A stretch of 64,000 bases of DNA. Source: Conexibacter arvalis. Lineage in GTDB: Bacteria; Actinomycetota; Thermoleophilia; Solirubrobacterales; Solirubrobacteraceae. Below the pieces are notes generated by a model. It ran no database searches, had not been told where the DNA came from, and worked only from the letters and a program-made list of their open reading frames with translations. The stretch is taken from positions 186,001 to 250,000 of the forward strand of contig NZ_JACHNU010000006.1 of NCBI RefSeq assembly GCF_014199525.1, written 5' to 3'. Shown piece by piece: positions 1 to 8,374 of the stretch. The stretch's first letter is position 1. Every line of letters begins with the position of its first letter. A program made the translations under genes and the position numbers.

Positions 1-83
1 CCCCGGCCGGATAGTCGAGCAGCGCGTGGACACGGCTTGGGATCGGTCGTCGCATCCCGCCCATCTGCCCGCGTCGCGGACGC

Positions 84-452
84 TCAATCGCCGACCGAGC
101 CCGGCGCGGGCCGACCGGCGGGCGCAGCGCCGCCGCGCGCGAGCGCGAGCCCGCCGGCGAGCAGGACGACGCCGGAGGCGAGGAAGGCGAGATCCCAGCC
201 GAGCGGGCCGCCGAGGTCGTCGCGGACGTGGTGGATGCCGAGCAGCTGGTGGTCGATCAGGCCCTCGACGAGGTTGAAGGCGCCCCAGCCGGCCAGCAGC
301 AGGCCGACGTGCACGCGCCACGGCGGTGCGAGCCGGCCCTGCTGCCAGGCGCGCACCGCGAGCGTCGTGCCGGCAACGACGAGCAGCCATGTCGCGACGT
401 GGAAGAAGCCGTCGACGAGCGTGTTCGTCTCCAGGCCCGCGACGGTCGTCAT
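84..452 (-). CDS. DUF2243-type small membrane protein (C-terminal half)
   Basis: This 122-residue protein has several hydrophobic segments and the typical DUF2243 signature NLVEGLIDHQLLGIHHVRD, with conserved histidines near the end of a membrane helix. Family members are integral membrane proteins of unknown function, usually about 150-170 residues with an earlier helix and a second histidine motif. Here the ATG start falls just before the DGFFHVATW segment, so the N-terminal part of the family is missing. Either the protein is a short version, or the start lies further upstream at a non-standard codon, or the gene is degraded. The C-terminus is an Ala/Pro/Gly-rich tail. It runs opposite to the gene starting at 557. 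Confidence 0.6.
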   Translation of the reverse strand: MTTVAGLETNTLVDGFFHVATWLLVVAGTTLAVRAWQQGRLAPPWRVHVGLLLAGWGAFNLVEGLIDHQLLGIHHVRDDLGGPLGWDLAFLASGVVLLAGGLALARGGAAPAGRPAPGSVGD

Positions 453-556
453 CGGGTGCGCGTCGCCGAGACGCGGGCGGTCGGCGTCCGGACCTGCGCG
501 GTCTCCTCGGTGACGCGGCGTGGGGCGCTCGCCGCCGACGGGGGCAGGTGAGCGCC

Positions 557-1057
557 ATGGCCGACCTGCTCGCGATCTATCTCGACGACCAGCTCGCCGC
601 CGGCGTGCTGTGGCGGGAGCTGGCCCGCCGGGCCGCGGGCGCCGAGCGCGGCACGCCGGCCGGTGCGGCGCTCGCGCAGGTCGCGACCGAGATCGCCGAG
701 GACGTCGAGACGTTCGAGCGGATCATGCGGAGGCTCGGGCTGCGACCGGGGCGCGTCAAGCCCGCGCTGGCGATCGCGGCGGAGCGGGTCGGGCGGCTGA
801 AGCTCAACGGCCGCCTGCGCTCGCGCTCCCCGCTGAGCCGCTTCGTCGAGCTCGACGTGCTCGTGATGGGCATCGAGGGCAAGAAGGTCCTCTGGGAGAA
901 CCTCCGCGACGCCGCCGGGCTGGGCCAGCGGCTGCCCGACGTCGACTTCGCGGGGCTCGTCGCGCGCGCCGGCAGACAGCGCGACGCGCTGGAGCCCCAT
1001 CGCCTCGCCGCCGGGCGCGACGCCTTCCAGGCGGACGGGAGCGGCCGCCGCCGTTGA
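557..1057 (+). CDS. Hypothetical all-helical protein, ferritin-like in pattern
   Basis: I do not recognise this 166-residue protein with certainty. It is predicted almost wholly helical, with acidic and basic residues spaced as in four-helix-bundle ferritin-like proteins (for example the DDQLAAGVLWRELARRA and EIAEDVETFERIMRRLGL segments, then ELDVLVMGIEGKKVLWENLRD). No signal peptide or membrane segment is visible, so it is probably cytoplasmic. The ATG start is chosen because the helical pattern begins there, while the longer in-frame extension upstream is low-complexity Arg-rich. Function is unknown. It converges with the metal-transport operon that ends at 1072. Confidence 0.55.
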   Translation: MADLLAIYLDDQLAAGVLWRELARRAAGAERGTPAGAALAQVATEIAEDVETFERIMRRLGLRPGRVKPALAIAAERVGRLKLNGRLRSRSPLSRFVELDVLVMGIEGKKVLWENLRDAAGLGQRLPDVDFAGLVARAGRQRDALEPHRLAAGRDAFQADGSGRRR

Positions 1058-1071
1058 AGCGGGGCCGCCCG

Positions 1072-1986
1072 TCAGCGCGCCGCGTGCGCCTCGGCCAGCG
1101 CCGCGCGGACCTCCCGGCGCCGGCGACGGCGCTGGAGGGCGCGGGCGAGCAGGCCGTACTTCGGCGACAGCACGAGCGCGAGCACGAAGCAGCAGGCGGC
1201 GACGAGGCCCATCGAGCCGGCGATCGAGGCGTCGGCGCGCAGCGCGACCGTGTGGCCGAGGACGGCGCTCAGCCAGCCGATCCCGAGCGTGACGGCGATC
1301 ATCGCCAGCAGGCGGTCACACAGCAGGTAGGCGGCCGCCGCCGGGACGATCAGCATCGTCACGACGAGGATCGCGCCGACCGACTCGAACGCCGTCACCG
1401 CCGTCACCGCGACCGCGATCAGCAGCAGCCGCGACAGCAGCGTCGGGGAGATCCCGATCGTGCGCGAGAACTCCGGGTCGAAGGTCGTCGCCTTCAGCTC
1501 CTTCCACAGCAGCGCCACGAGCGTCGCGTTGGCGAGCACGACCGCGCCGAGCAGCACGATCGAGCGCGCCACCTCGACCGACCCGAACGCCCACACGTCG
1601 AACGGCGCGAAGGCGATCTCGCCGTAGATCGTCGCGTCGAGGTCGAGATGGGCGCCGGAGGCGAACTCGGTCACGCCCAGCACGCCGAGCGCGAACAGCG
1701 CCGGGAAGACGAGCGCGATCGCCGCGTCGCTGGCGACCAGGCGCGTCGATCTGAGCAGGTCGATCCCGATCACGCAGACGACGGCGAAGACGGCCGCGCC
1801 GACGATCACCGGCAGCGGCGCGCGCGTCTCGAACAGCAGGTAGACCGCGACGATGCCGGGCAGCACCGCGTGGCTGACGGCGTCGCTCATCAGCGCGACG
1901 CGGCGCAGCACCAGGAACGGGCCCAGCAGCCCGGCCGCGGTCGCGACGAGGCCGGCGGTGAGGATGATCGTGAGGTCGTCGCTCAT
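1072..1986 (-). CDS. Metal ABC transporter permease (ABC-3 family, TroD-like)
   Basis: This 304-residue inner-membrane permease has eight or nine hydrophobic helices and ABC-3 family hallmarks: GPFLVLRRVALMSDAVSHAVLPG near the N-terminus, WKELKATTFDPEFSRTIG in the cytoplasmic coupling region and VGAILVVTMLIVPAAAAYLL near residues 203-222. ABC-3 permeases move Mn2+, Zn2+ or Fe2+. It is the last gene of a four-gene operon and starts inside the stop codon of the preceding permease (4-base overlap). Unlike that paralogue it has only a short basic tail and no regulatory domain. The two permeases probably form a heterodimer. The metal cannot be read from the sequence alone. Confidence 0.9.
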   Translation of the reverse strand: MSDDLTIILTAGLVATAAGLLGPFLVLRRVALMSDAVSHAVLPGIVAVYLLFETRAPLPVIVGAAVFAVVCVIGIDLLRSTRLVASDAAIALVFPALFALGVLGVTEFASGAHLDLDATIYGEIAFAPFDVWAFGSVEVARSIVLLGAVVLANATLVALLWKELKATTFDPEFSRTIGISPTLLSRLLLIAVAVTAVTAFESVGAILVVTMLIVPAAAAYLLCDRLLAMIAVTLGIGWLSAVLGHTVALRADASIAGSMGLVAACCFVLALVLSPKYGLLARALQRRRRRREVRAALAEAHAAR

Positions 1987-3263
1987 CGCGCCCCCTGCCC
2001 CGCGTCTCCGGCCGCCCCGCCGCCGTCGCCCGCCAGCGCCAGGCGCCGCAGCTCGTCGGCGCAGTCGTCGCCGAGGCTGGCGCGCAGGTCGGTCGGATCG
2101 GGCTCGCGCGCGTCGGGCAGACGCAGCTTCCAGCCGTGCTCCAGCCACGCGCTCCACAGGTCGCGCCGCTCCAGCACCGCGTGCGCCGCGGCCGCGCCCG
2201 ACTCGGTCAGATGGATCCGCTCGCCGTCGCGCGCCAGCATGCCGGCGCGGTCGAGCGCCGACAGCGCCCGCGCGACCTGCCGACGCGGCCGCCCGCTGGC
2301 GAGCGCCAGCTCGCGCGGGGTCGGCGGCGGGCCGGCGTGGATCGTCGTCTCCAGGTCGACGAGCACGCCCTCCACCAGCGCGCGACGGCGGTCGCGGGCG
2401 AGCTTGCGGCCGCGCCACAGCACCCCGCGCCCGGGCGCCAGCAGGACCGTCGCCAGCACGACCGCGAAGCCGACCAGCACGATCACCGGCCCGGTCGGGA
2501 CCTCGGCGCGCGCGGCGATCAGCGCGCCGGCCACGCCGACCGCCGCGCCGATCAGCGCGGCGAGCGGGATCAGCAGCGACAGCCGGTTGCAGAGCTGGCG
2601 CGCGGCGACCGCCGGGACGACGAGCATCGCCACCATCAGGATCGCCCCGACCGTCCGCAGCCCGATCACGACCGCGACGACGAGCAGCATCGTCATGAAG
2701 ATCTCCAGCAGCCGCACCGGCAGGCCGACGGCGCCGGCGAACGCGGGGTCGAACAGCGTCGTCTTGAGCGGCCGGAAGGCGAGCGCGACGACGGCCAGCG
2801 CGACGACGGCCAGCACCGCCATCACGTCGAGGTCGCGCTCCAGCAACCCCGCCGCCTGCCCGAACAGATAGGTGTCGAGGCCGGCCTGGTTGGCGTCGTT
2901 GGTCGAGGCGATGTGGGTCAGCAGCACGATCCCGAGCGAGAAGAAGCTCGACAGCACGACGCCGATCGCCGCGTCCGGGCGGACGCGGCTCGTGCGCTCG
3001 ATCCCGACCATCAGCAGCGCGCCGACCAGCCCGGCCAGCGCGGCGCCGACGAGCAGCGTCGTCGCGTCCTTGGCGCCGGTCGCCAGGAATGCGACGCAGA
3101 CGCCCGGCAGCGCCGCGTGCGCGAGCGCGTCGCCGACGAGGCTGCGCTGGCGCAGGACCGCGAAGACGCCGAGCGCGCCGGCGGCGATCCCCAGCAGCGC
3201 CGCGCCGATCGCGACGACCGCGTCGCTGTAGTTGAGCGGCAGGAGGTCGATCAGCCAGCCCAC
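1983..3263 (-). CDS. Metal ABC permease fused to a C-terminal DtxR-like repressor domain
   Basis: Residues 1-275 are an ABC-3 permease (LRQRSLVGDALAHAALPG near 38-54, RPLKTTLFDPAFAGAVG near 164-180, VGAILMVAMLVVPAVAARQL near 205-224). Residues about 290-405 are soluble and resemble the winged helix and start of the dimerisation domain of DtxR/MntR repressors: TPRELALASGRPRRQVARAL as HTH, then HLTESGAAAAHAVLERRDLWSAWLEH. The same architecture is known from chlamydial YtgC-YtgR, where the repressor half is released by cleavage. The GTG start at 3263 overlaps the ATPase gene by 13 bases. Length is 426 residues against about 290 for a plain permease. A palindrome over the operon promoter (5042-5057) is a candidate site for this domain. 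Whether the protein is cleaved is not visible. Confidence 0.85.
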   Translation of the reverse strand: MGWLIDLLPLNYSDAVVAIGAALLGIAAGALGVFAVLRQRSLVGDALAHAALPGVCVAFLATGAKDATTLLVGAALAGLVGALLMVGIERTSRVRPDAAIGVVLSSFFSLGIVLLTHIASTNDANQAGLDTYLFGQAAGLLERDLDVMAVLAVVALAVVALAFRPLKTTLFDPAFAGAVGLPVRLLEIFMTMLLVVAVVIGLRTVGAILMVAMLVVPAVAARQLCNRLSLLIPLAALIGAAVGVAGALIAARAEVPTGPVIVLVGFAVVLATVLLAPGRGVLWRGRKLARDRRRALVEGVLVDLETTIHAGPPPTPRELALASGRPRRQVARALSALDRAGMLARDGERIHLTESGAAAAHAVLERRDLWSAWLEHGWKLRLPDAREPDPTDLRASLGDDCADELRRLALAGDGGGAAGDAGQGAR

Positions 3264-4063
3264 GAGAGCGCCTCCCCGGCGTCCCGCCCGACCGCGTCGG
3301 CGCCGGCGCCGTAGGCGCGCGCGAGCGTCTCCCTCGTGACGACCTCCGCGACCGGCCCCTCCGCGACCGCGCGCACGTTCAGCAGCAGCGCGTGGTCGAA
3401 GGCGCCGCGGACGGTGCCGAGGTCGTGGTGGACGACGACGATCGAGCGGCCCTCGTCGCGCAGCGCCGCCAGCAGCTCGAGGATGCTCGCCTCGGTGCGC
3501 GCGTCGACCCCCGAGAACGGCTCGTCCATCAGCAGCAGCGGCGCCTGCTGGGCGAGCGCCCGCGCGATGAAGACGCGCTGGCGCTGACCGCCGGAGAGCT
3601 GGCCGATCTGGCGGCCGCGGAAGTCGCCCATGCCGACCCGCTCGAGGCAGTCGTCGACGAGCGCCGCGTCCCTGCGCGGCACCCGCCGGAACCAGCCGGT
3701 CGGCGCGTAGCGGCCCATCTCGACGACCTCGCGGACGGTGATCGGGAAGTCCCAGTCGACCGCGTCGCGCTGCGGGACGTAGGCGACGCGGTCGCGCGCG
3801 GCGCCGACCGGCCTGCCCTCGACAAGCGTCTGGCCGGCGTCGGCGGGGATCAGGCCGAGGGCGGCCTTCAGCAGCGTCGACTTGCCGGCGCCGTTGGGCC
3901 CGACGATCGCCGACAGCCTGCCGGCCGGGAAGCTCGCGTCGACGTCCCACAGCACCGGCCGGGCGCCGTAGGAGACGGTCATGCGGCGGATCTCCAGCGC
4001 GGGCGCCCGGTCGCCAGCGCCGCGGCCGGCGGTCGGCGGCCCTCCGTCCTGGTGCGCGCTCAT
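3251..4063 (-). CDS. Metal ABC transporter ATP-binding protein (TroB-like)
   Basis: This 270-residue cytoplasmic ATPase has all catalytic motifs: Walker A GPNGAGKST at residues 55-63, a Q-loop near YVPQRDAVDWDFP (the WDFP element is typical of metal-transport ATPases), signature LSGGQ at 156-160, Walker B LLLMDEP with D180/E181 and a switch histidine at 212-213. It powers the paired permeases downstream. It starts inside the stop codon of the binding-protein gene and its own end overlaps the next permease. The first 20 residues are a disordered Gly/Pro-rich leader, so a slightly later start is possible. Confidence 0.93.
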   Translation of the reverse strand: MSAHQDGGPPTAGRGAGDRAPALEIRRMTVSYGARPVLWDVDASFPAGRLSAIVGPNGAGKSTLLKAALGLIPADAGQTLVEGRPVGAARDRVAYVPQRDAVDWDFPITVREVVEMGRYAPTGWFRRVPRRDAALVDDCLERVGMGDFRGRQIGQLSGGQRQRVFIARALAQQAPLLLMDEPFSGVDARTEASILELLAALRDEGRSIVVVHHDLGTVRGAFDHALLLNVRAVAEGPVAEVVTRETLARAYGAGADAVGRDAGEALSWAG

Positions 4064-5019
4064 CGCAAGCCCTCCGCGATCGTGTCGGCGTTCGCTCTCA
4101 CCATCCCGACGTAGGTCCCCTCGGGCGTCCCCTCCTCGCCGGCGGCGTCGGTGAACAGCTCGCCGCCGACCCTCGCCTCGGCGCCCTTCCTGCTGGCGGC
4201 GGCGAGCACGGCGTCGATCGTCTGGCGGGGGACGCTCGACTCGATGAAGACGGCCTTGACGCCGCGCTCGGCGATCAGCTCGGCGACCCGTTGGACGTCG
4301 GCGGTCGTCGCCTCGGCGGCGGTCGAGATCCCCTGGATGCCGGCGACCTCGATCCCGTACCGTCTGCCGAGGTACTGGAAGGCGTCGTGCGAGGTGACGA
4401 GGACCCGCCGTCGCTGCGGGATCTCGGCGATGCGGTCGCGCACGTAGCGGTCGAGCGCGTCGAGCTCGCGCTCGTAGGCGGCGAGCCGGTCGCGGTAGCC
4501 GGCGGCGTGGGCCGGGTCCTTCTCGCTGAGCGTGTCGGCGATCGTTCTGGCGACGATCTTCCAGTTGGTCACGTCGAACCAGACGTGCGGATCGTGGTCG
4601 GCGGAGAGGCCGGCGGGCGGATCGAGCAGCTTCGACGCGGGGATGTCGGCGGTGACCGCCTGCGTCGTCTGCCGCTCGGCGAGCTTCTCCAGCAGCTCGC
4701 CCATCTTGCCCTCGAGGTGGAGGCCGCCGTAGAAGATCACGTCGGCGTCGCGCAGGTCCTCGACGTCTCCGGCGCTCGCCTTGTACAGGTGCGGGTCGAC
4801 GCCGGCGCCCATCAGCCCGGTCACCTCGACCCGCTCGCCGCCGATCTCCCGGACGGTGTCGGCGATGAAGTTGGTCGTCGCCGTCACCGCCACCTTCTCG
4901 TCGGCGGGGACGGTCGCGGCCGTGCTCGTGTAGCTCTCCCCCGCGCAGCCGGCGACGCCGATCAGCGCCGCGCTGCTCAGCAATGCCATGAAAGTTGTTC
5001 GAATCGCGCCAAGTCTCAT
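4060..5019 (-). CDS. TroA-like metal-binding lipoprotein of ABC transporter
   Basis: This is the extracytoplasmic solute receptor of the metal transporter, 319 residues. A signal peptide ends in a lipobox with Cys25 (GVAGC). The metal ligands of cluster A-I proteins are recognisable: His77 (DPHLYK), His145 (DPHVWFD), His211 (TSHDAFQYLG) and Asp291. The His-His-His-Asp set, the AHDAF-like motif and FIESSVP near 258-264 match Treponema TroA more closely than PsaA or MntC, which have Glu at the third position. There is no His-rich loop of the ZnuA type. The ATG at 5019 lies only about ten bases from the promoter -10 element, so the message may be nearly leaderless. Confidence 0.9.
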   Translation of the reverse strand: MRLGAIRTTFMALLSSAALIGVAGCAGESYTSTAATVPADEKVAVTATTNFIADTVREIGGERVEVTGLMGAGVDPHLYKASAGDVEDLRDADVIFYGGLHLEGKMGELLEKLAERQTTQAVTADIPASKLLDPPAGLSADHDPHVWFDVTNWKIVARTIADTLSEKDPAHAAGYRDRLAAYERELDALDRYVRDRIAEIPQRRRVLVTSHDAFQYLGRRYGIEVAGIQGISTAAEATTADVQRVAELIAERGVKAVFIESSVPRQTIDAVLAAASRKGAEARVGGELFTDAAGEEGTPEGTYVGMVRANADTIAEGLR

Positions 5020-5027
5020 CGGCGAGG

Positions 5028-5057
5028 AACATAGCATTAAGTTTTGGCTTGCCAAAA
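5028..5057 (-). promoter_or_regulatory. Promoter and metalloregulator operator of the metal ABC operon
   Basis: Reading leftward, a -35-like TTTGGC (5056-5051) is separated by exactly 17 bases from a -10-like TATGTT (5033-5028). The perfect palindrome TTTTGGCTTGCCAAAA (5042-5057) covers the -35 box. Its shape resembles DtxR/MntR-family operators. Occupancy would block RNA polymerase, giving metal-dependent repression of the operon, plausibly by the repressor domain fused to the operon's own permease. The assignment to that regulator is inference. Confidence 0.7.
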
Positions 5058-5108
5058 TCCTCGTCGCGCGAGCGGCCGCCCGGCGCCCTTGGCGCCCGCC
5101 CGCCGGCG

Positions 5109-5157
5109 GCGCATTGGCTTTCTGCGCGTGGTGAGTACACGCAGAAAGCCAATGCGC
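5109..5157. repeat. Dispersed palindromic repeat, copy 1
   Basis: The 15-base arms CGCATTGGCTTTCTG (5110-5124) and CAGAAAGCCAATGCG (5142-5156) are perfect inverted repeats around a 17-base spacer, and one further G-C pair extends the stem. A second copy with identical arms and the same spacer length lies at 62513-62563. The two spacers match best in opposite orientation (about 12 of 17 bases). It sits just upstream of the metal-transport operon promoter. Confidence 0.85.
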
Positions 5158-5300
5158 GGGTGGGCGGGGTGTGGTGCGGGCGGTGCGGGGGCCGACGGCG
5201 GCGCGGCGCGGGGCCGGCGGCGGCGCGGGCGCGGGCGGCGGCGCGGCGCGGGCGCGGGCGGCGCGAGCGCCGGCGGCGGCGCGGCAGCGGGCGCGGGTCG
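5158..5300. other. Low-complexity GC-rich intergenic stretch
   Basis: This 140-base stretch is almost pure G and C in short irregular repeats of GCGCGGGCGCGGGCGGC type. I see no gene, promoter or hairpin of clear function in it. It separates the palindromic repeat from the 3' end of the MarR gene. Confidence 0.5.
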
Positions 5301-5828
5301 CTACGGCGCGAAGTCGCCGGCGCCGGCGCGCAGCTGGCGCAGCGTCGCGGTGACGGCTCTCAGCTCGTCCTGACCGAGTGGGTCGAGGCCGAAGCGGGCG
5401 TCGTTGAGGACGGCGGTGGCGCGCGCGGCGGCGTCGCGGCCGGCGTCGGTGATCGTCGCGAGCGTCGTGCGGCGGTCGCGCGGGTGCCGCGCGCGTGTGA
5501 CGTAGCCGCGTCTCTCGAGGCCGTCGACGAGGTTGGTGACGCTCGTCGGGTGGACCTGCAGCCGCGCGCCGATCTTGCCGAGCGGCAGCGAGCCGGTTCT
5601 GCTCAGGTACAACAGCATCAGCGCCTCGTAGCGCGAGAACGACAGCTCGAACGGCGCGAGCAGCTCGTTCAGCCGCCCGAGCAGCAGCTGCTGGACGCGC
5701 ATCAGCGAGGTGACGGCCATCATCGGCGTCGCCGGCCCGCCGCCCCAATGCTCGCGCCACTGCCGGCCGGCTTCCTCGATCGGGTCGAAAGGCAGCGGAT
5801 CGCTCACGGGGCGGCGAGTCTTGCACAC
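5301..5828 (-). CDS. MarR family transcriptional regulator
   Basis: This 175-residue protein has the MarR winged-helix fold: a helical N-terminal dimerisation part (MMAVTSLMRVQQLLLGRLNELLAPFELSFSRYEALMLLY), recognition region TGSLPLGKIGARLQVHPTSVTNLVDGLERRGYV and the wing motif HPRDRRTTLATITDAG. The ligand and target are unknown. The first codons (MCKTRRP) are doubtful, and a GTG start at 5807 giving VSDPLPFDP is a credible alternative. It is not obviously in an operon: upstream lies a tandem-repeat region and downstream the palindromic repeat. Confidence 0.88.
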   Translation of the reverse strand: MCKTRRPVSDPLPFDPIEEAGRQWREHWGGGPATPMMAVTSLMRVQQLLLGRLNELLAPFELSFSRYEALMLLYLSRTGSLPLGKIGARLQVHPTSVTNLVDGLERRGYVTRARHPRDRRTTLATITDAGRDAAARATAVLNDARFGLDPLGQDELRAVTATLRQLRAGAGDFAP

Positions 5829-5859
5829 GCCACGCCCACCGGCGGGCCCGGGAGCCGCG

Positions 5860-6003
5860 GCGGCGAGCGGGCGAGCGGAGAGCGGGCGAGCGACGAGCGG
5901 GCGAGCGACGAGCGGACGAGCGGACGAGCGGACGAGCGGAGAGCGGACGAGCGACGAGCGGACGAGCGACGAGCGGACGAGCGACGAGCGGACGAGCGGA
6001 CGG
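5860..6003. repeat. Tandem 15-bp repeat array (ACGAGCGG/ACGAGCG)
   Basis: Between the MarR gene and the STAS-like gene lies a run of ACGAGCGG and ACGAGCG blocks alternating with a predominant period of 15 bases, with some AGAGCGG variants on its left side. Copies are nearly identical on the right side, indicating recent slippage. It encodes no recognisable protein on either strand. A related 15/30-bp pattern (GACGAGCAGACC) occurs in the TetR gene at 8520-8650. Confidence 0.75.
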
Positions 6004-6095
6004 CGCGAGTGCGAGCAAGGGCGGCTCGCGCGGCAGCACGCGCGCGGCGCGGCGGGCGTGGTGCGAGGCGGGCGGCGCGCCGCGCGCCGCCCGCC

Positions 6096-6725
6096 TCACG
6101 CGATCGGCTGGGGCGGCCGCGACGCGGGGGCGGCGGCCGGGCCGATCTCGCCGGCCCACTGGCGGCGCCGCAGCTCCCACGTCGCCGGCAGTCCGCCGTC
6201 GAGCGCCCGCGCCAGCTCCAGCCAGCCGAGCGCGTCGTCGAGGTCGCCGGCGACGGCGGCGCGCTCGGCAGCGAGCAGCGAGCGCTCGATCACCTGCCGG
6301 TGACGGGCGCCGGCGTCGACCCGCTCGCCCTCGGGCTCGCCGCCGCGCCAGGCGCGCAGCGCGATCGACGCGTCGACGTAGGAGTCGACCGCCTCGACGT
6401 GCCGCAGGCGCTCGTCGGCGCGGATCGCGCCGCGCAGCTCCTTGGGCTCCCGGACCATCACGACGACCGGCGCGACCGTGTACGGCCAGACGAGCGTCGA
6501 CAGCAGCAGCCGGCGCTGCGGCGCGTCGAGCCGCCCCGCGCCGCGCAGGTCGAGCACGACGCCGCAGCGATCGCCGGCCGGCCGCTCGGCCAGCCAGTCG
6601 CGCAGCGCGTCGCGGGCGGGGCGGTCGAATGCCCCGTCGAGCGCGATCACCGTCGGCCGGCCCAGCATCGCCGCGACCTCTTCCCGCCAACGGCTCACCC
6701 CTCTGCCGTTTGCACTCCTGCTCAC
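6096..6725 (-). CDS. STAS-like domain protein of unknown function
   Basis: This 209-residue protein starts at a GTG with a strong ribosome-binding site (GGAAGGAG, six bases upstream). Residues about 25-125 alternate strands and helices in a STAS-like pattern: PTVIALDGAFDRPARDAL, then GVVLDLRGAGRLDAPQRRLL, then PVVVMVREPKELRG, as in anti-sigma antagonists. The usual phosphorylatable Ser/Thr motif is not clear. A helical C-terminal part follows (HRQVIERSLLAAERAAVAGDLDDALGWLELARAL), reminiscent of one TPR-like pair. It probably binds a partner protein rather than acting as an enzyme. Specific function is unknown. Confidence 0.6.
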   Translation of the reverse strand: MSRSANGRGVSRWREEVAAMLGRPTVIALDGAFDRPARDALRDWLAERPAGDRCGVVLDLRGAGRLDAPQRRLLLSTLVWPYTVAPVVVMVREPKELRGAIRADERLRHVEAVDSYVDASIALRAWRGGEPEGERVDAGARHRQVIERSLLAAERAAVAGDLDDALGWLELARALDGGLPATWELRRRQWAGEIGPAAAPASRPPQPIA

Positions 6726-6910
6726 CGTGATCTCCTTCCGGATCGCAGTCGCCAATAGCTGACCAGAGTTGACGCTCTCGATTGAAGTGCGACCGTCAGA
6801 GTGCTGACGCTCGCCGGGCGCCCGCGACGGGCGGGCGCGGGCTGCTCGGGCGAAGACCGGCTCGCCTCCGAGCAACCCGGCGCGCCGACGCGAGGCGCCG
6901 AGGCGCGCGG

Positions 6911-8335
6911 TCAGGCGCCGCCGGTCGCCCCTCCCCGGCGCGCGACGGCCGGGGCCCGGACGGCGGCAGCGCTCGGCGCGCGGAGCGCGACGACCACGGC
7001 GCCGACGGCGAGCACGGCGGCACCGACCAGCAGCGCGGCGCCGAAGCCGTCGACGAAGGCGGTCGCGTCCATGCCGGGCCCGATCTCGCCGACGCGATCG
7101 GCGAGGACGCTGCCGAGCACGGCGATGCCGAGCGCGCCGCCGACCTCGCGCGCAGCGTCGTTGACGGCCGAGGCGACCCCCTGCTCGGCGTCGGGCAGCG
7201 ACGAGACGATCGCGGTCGTCGCCGGGGTCGTCGCGAGCGCCATCCCGAGCCCGAGCGTCAGCCCGCCCGCGAGCAGGTGCCAGTACGAGGAGCCGGCGTC
7301 CATCGTCGACAGCACGACGAGGCCGACCGCCATCAGGGCGAGGCCGACCGGCCCGACCGGCCGCACGCCGACCCGCTCGACCAGCCGCGGCACGCGCGGC
7401 GCGACGGCGACCATCACGAGCGCCATCGGCGCGAGCGCCGCGCCGGCCTCCAGCGGCGACCAGCCGAGCACGAGCTGGAGGAACTGCAGCAGCACGAAGA
7501 TCAGGCCGAACGCGGCGAAGAACTGCACGAAGACCGACAGCGAACCGGCGCCGAAGCCGCGCAGCAGGAACAGCCGCGGGTCGAGCATCGGCTGCGCCCG
7601 GCGCAGCTCCCAGACGACGAAGGCGGCGCCGAGCGCCAGCGCCGCGGCGAAGCCGCCGACGACGAGCCCGTCGCCCCAGCCGCGCTGCGGACCCTCGATG
7701 AACGCCCACACGAGCGCGGTCAGCGCGAGCGCCGAGAGCGCGCCGCCGAGCGGGTCGAGCGGCTTGCGCTCGTGCCGTTCCCGCGCCGGCACGACTCGCA
7801 CCGTGCCGACGATCGCGACCGCCGCGAGCACGACCGACAGCGCGAAGACCGACGACCAGGCGGCGACCTCCAGCAGCGCGCCGGAGACGAGCAGCCCGAG
7901 CAGCGCGCTGCCGCCGGCGACACCGGCCCACGCGCCGACGGCGCGGTCGCGCTCGCCGGCCGGGAAGGTCGCGGTGACGATCGACAGCGTCGCCGGCATG
8001 ATCAGCGCCGCGCCGAGGCCCATCGCGGCGCGGACCGCGATCAGCGCGCCGGGATCCGACAACGTCGTCGCGACGGCGGCGCCGGCGCCGAAGATCGCGA
8101 GGCCGGCGAGCAGCGTCCGGCGGCGGCCGAAGCGGTCGCCGATCGCGCCGGCCGGCAGCAGCAGCCCGGCGAAGACGAGCGCGTAGGCGTCGACGACCCA
8201 TTGCAGCTGCGTCGGCGTCGCGCCCGTGTCGCGCGCCATGTCGGGCAGCGCGACGTTGAGCGAGGAGACGGCGCTCACGACGGTCGCGAGCGCGAAGCAC
8301 ATCATCACGAGGATCGAACGGCGCTGACCAGCCAT
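6911..8335 (-). CDS. MFS drug-efflux transporter (DHA2-like)
   Basis: This 474-residue membrane protein has 12-14 hydrophobic helices and MFS signatures: motif C-like region and GDRFGRRRTLLAG (motif A) after the second helix, and NVALPDMARDTGATPTQLQWVVDAYAL in the first part, typical of EmrB/LfrA/QacA relatives. Such proteins export toxic compounds using the proton gradient. The ATG has a good ribosome-binding site (GGAAGGAG). The gene is divergent from a TetR repressor at 8507, and the shared intergenic region carries two matching operator-like palindromes, so expression is probably de-repressed by a drug-like ligand. Confidence 0.9.
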   Translation of the reverse strand: MAGQRRSILVMMCFALATVVSAVSSLNVALPDMARDTGATPTQLQWVVDAYALVFAGLLLPAGAIGDRFGRRRTLLAGLAIFGAGAAVATTLSDPGALIAVRAAMGLGAALIMPATLSIVTATFPAGERDRAVGAWAGVAGGSALLGLLVSGALLEVAAWSSVFALSVVLAAVAIVGTVRVVPARERHERKPLDPLGGALSALALTALVWAFIEGPQRGWGDGLVVGGFAAALALGAAFVVWELRRAQPMLDPRLFLLRGFGAGSLSVFVQFFAAFGLIFVLLQFLQLVLGWSPLEAGAALAPMALVMVAVAPRVPRLVERVGVRPVGPVGLALMAVGLVVLSTMDAGSSYWHLLAGGLTLGLGMALATTPATTAIVSSLPDAEQGVASAVNDAAREVGGALGIAVLGSVLADRVGEIGPGMDATAFVDGFGAALLVGAAVLAVGAVVVALRAPSAAAVRAPAVARRGGATGGA

Positions 8336-8374
8336 CGCTGCGCTCCTTCCACCGCCTCGACCCCCTCGACTCGG

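Noticed and set aside
5860-6003. Short repeats as a CRISPR array or iteron origin
   Set aside because: Period of 15 without spacers, and no replication gene nearby; simple slippage repeat is enough.
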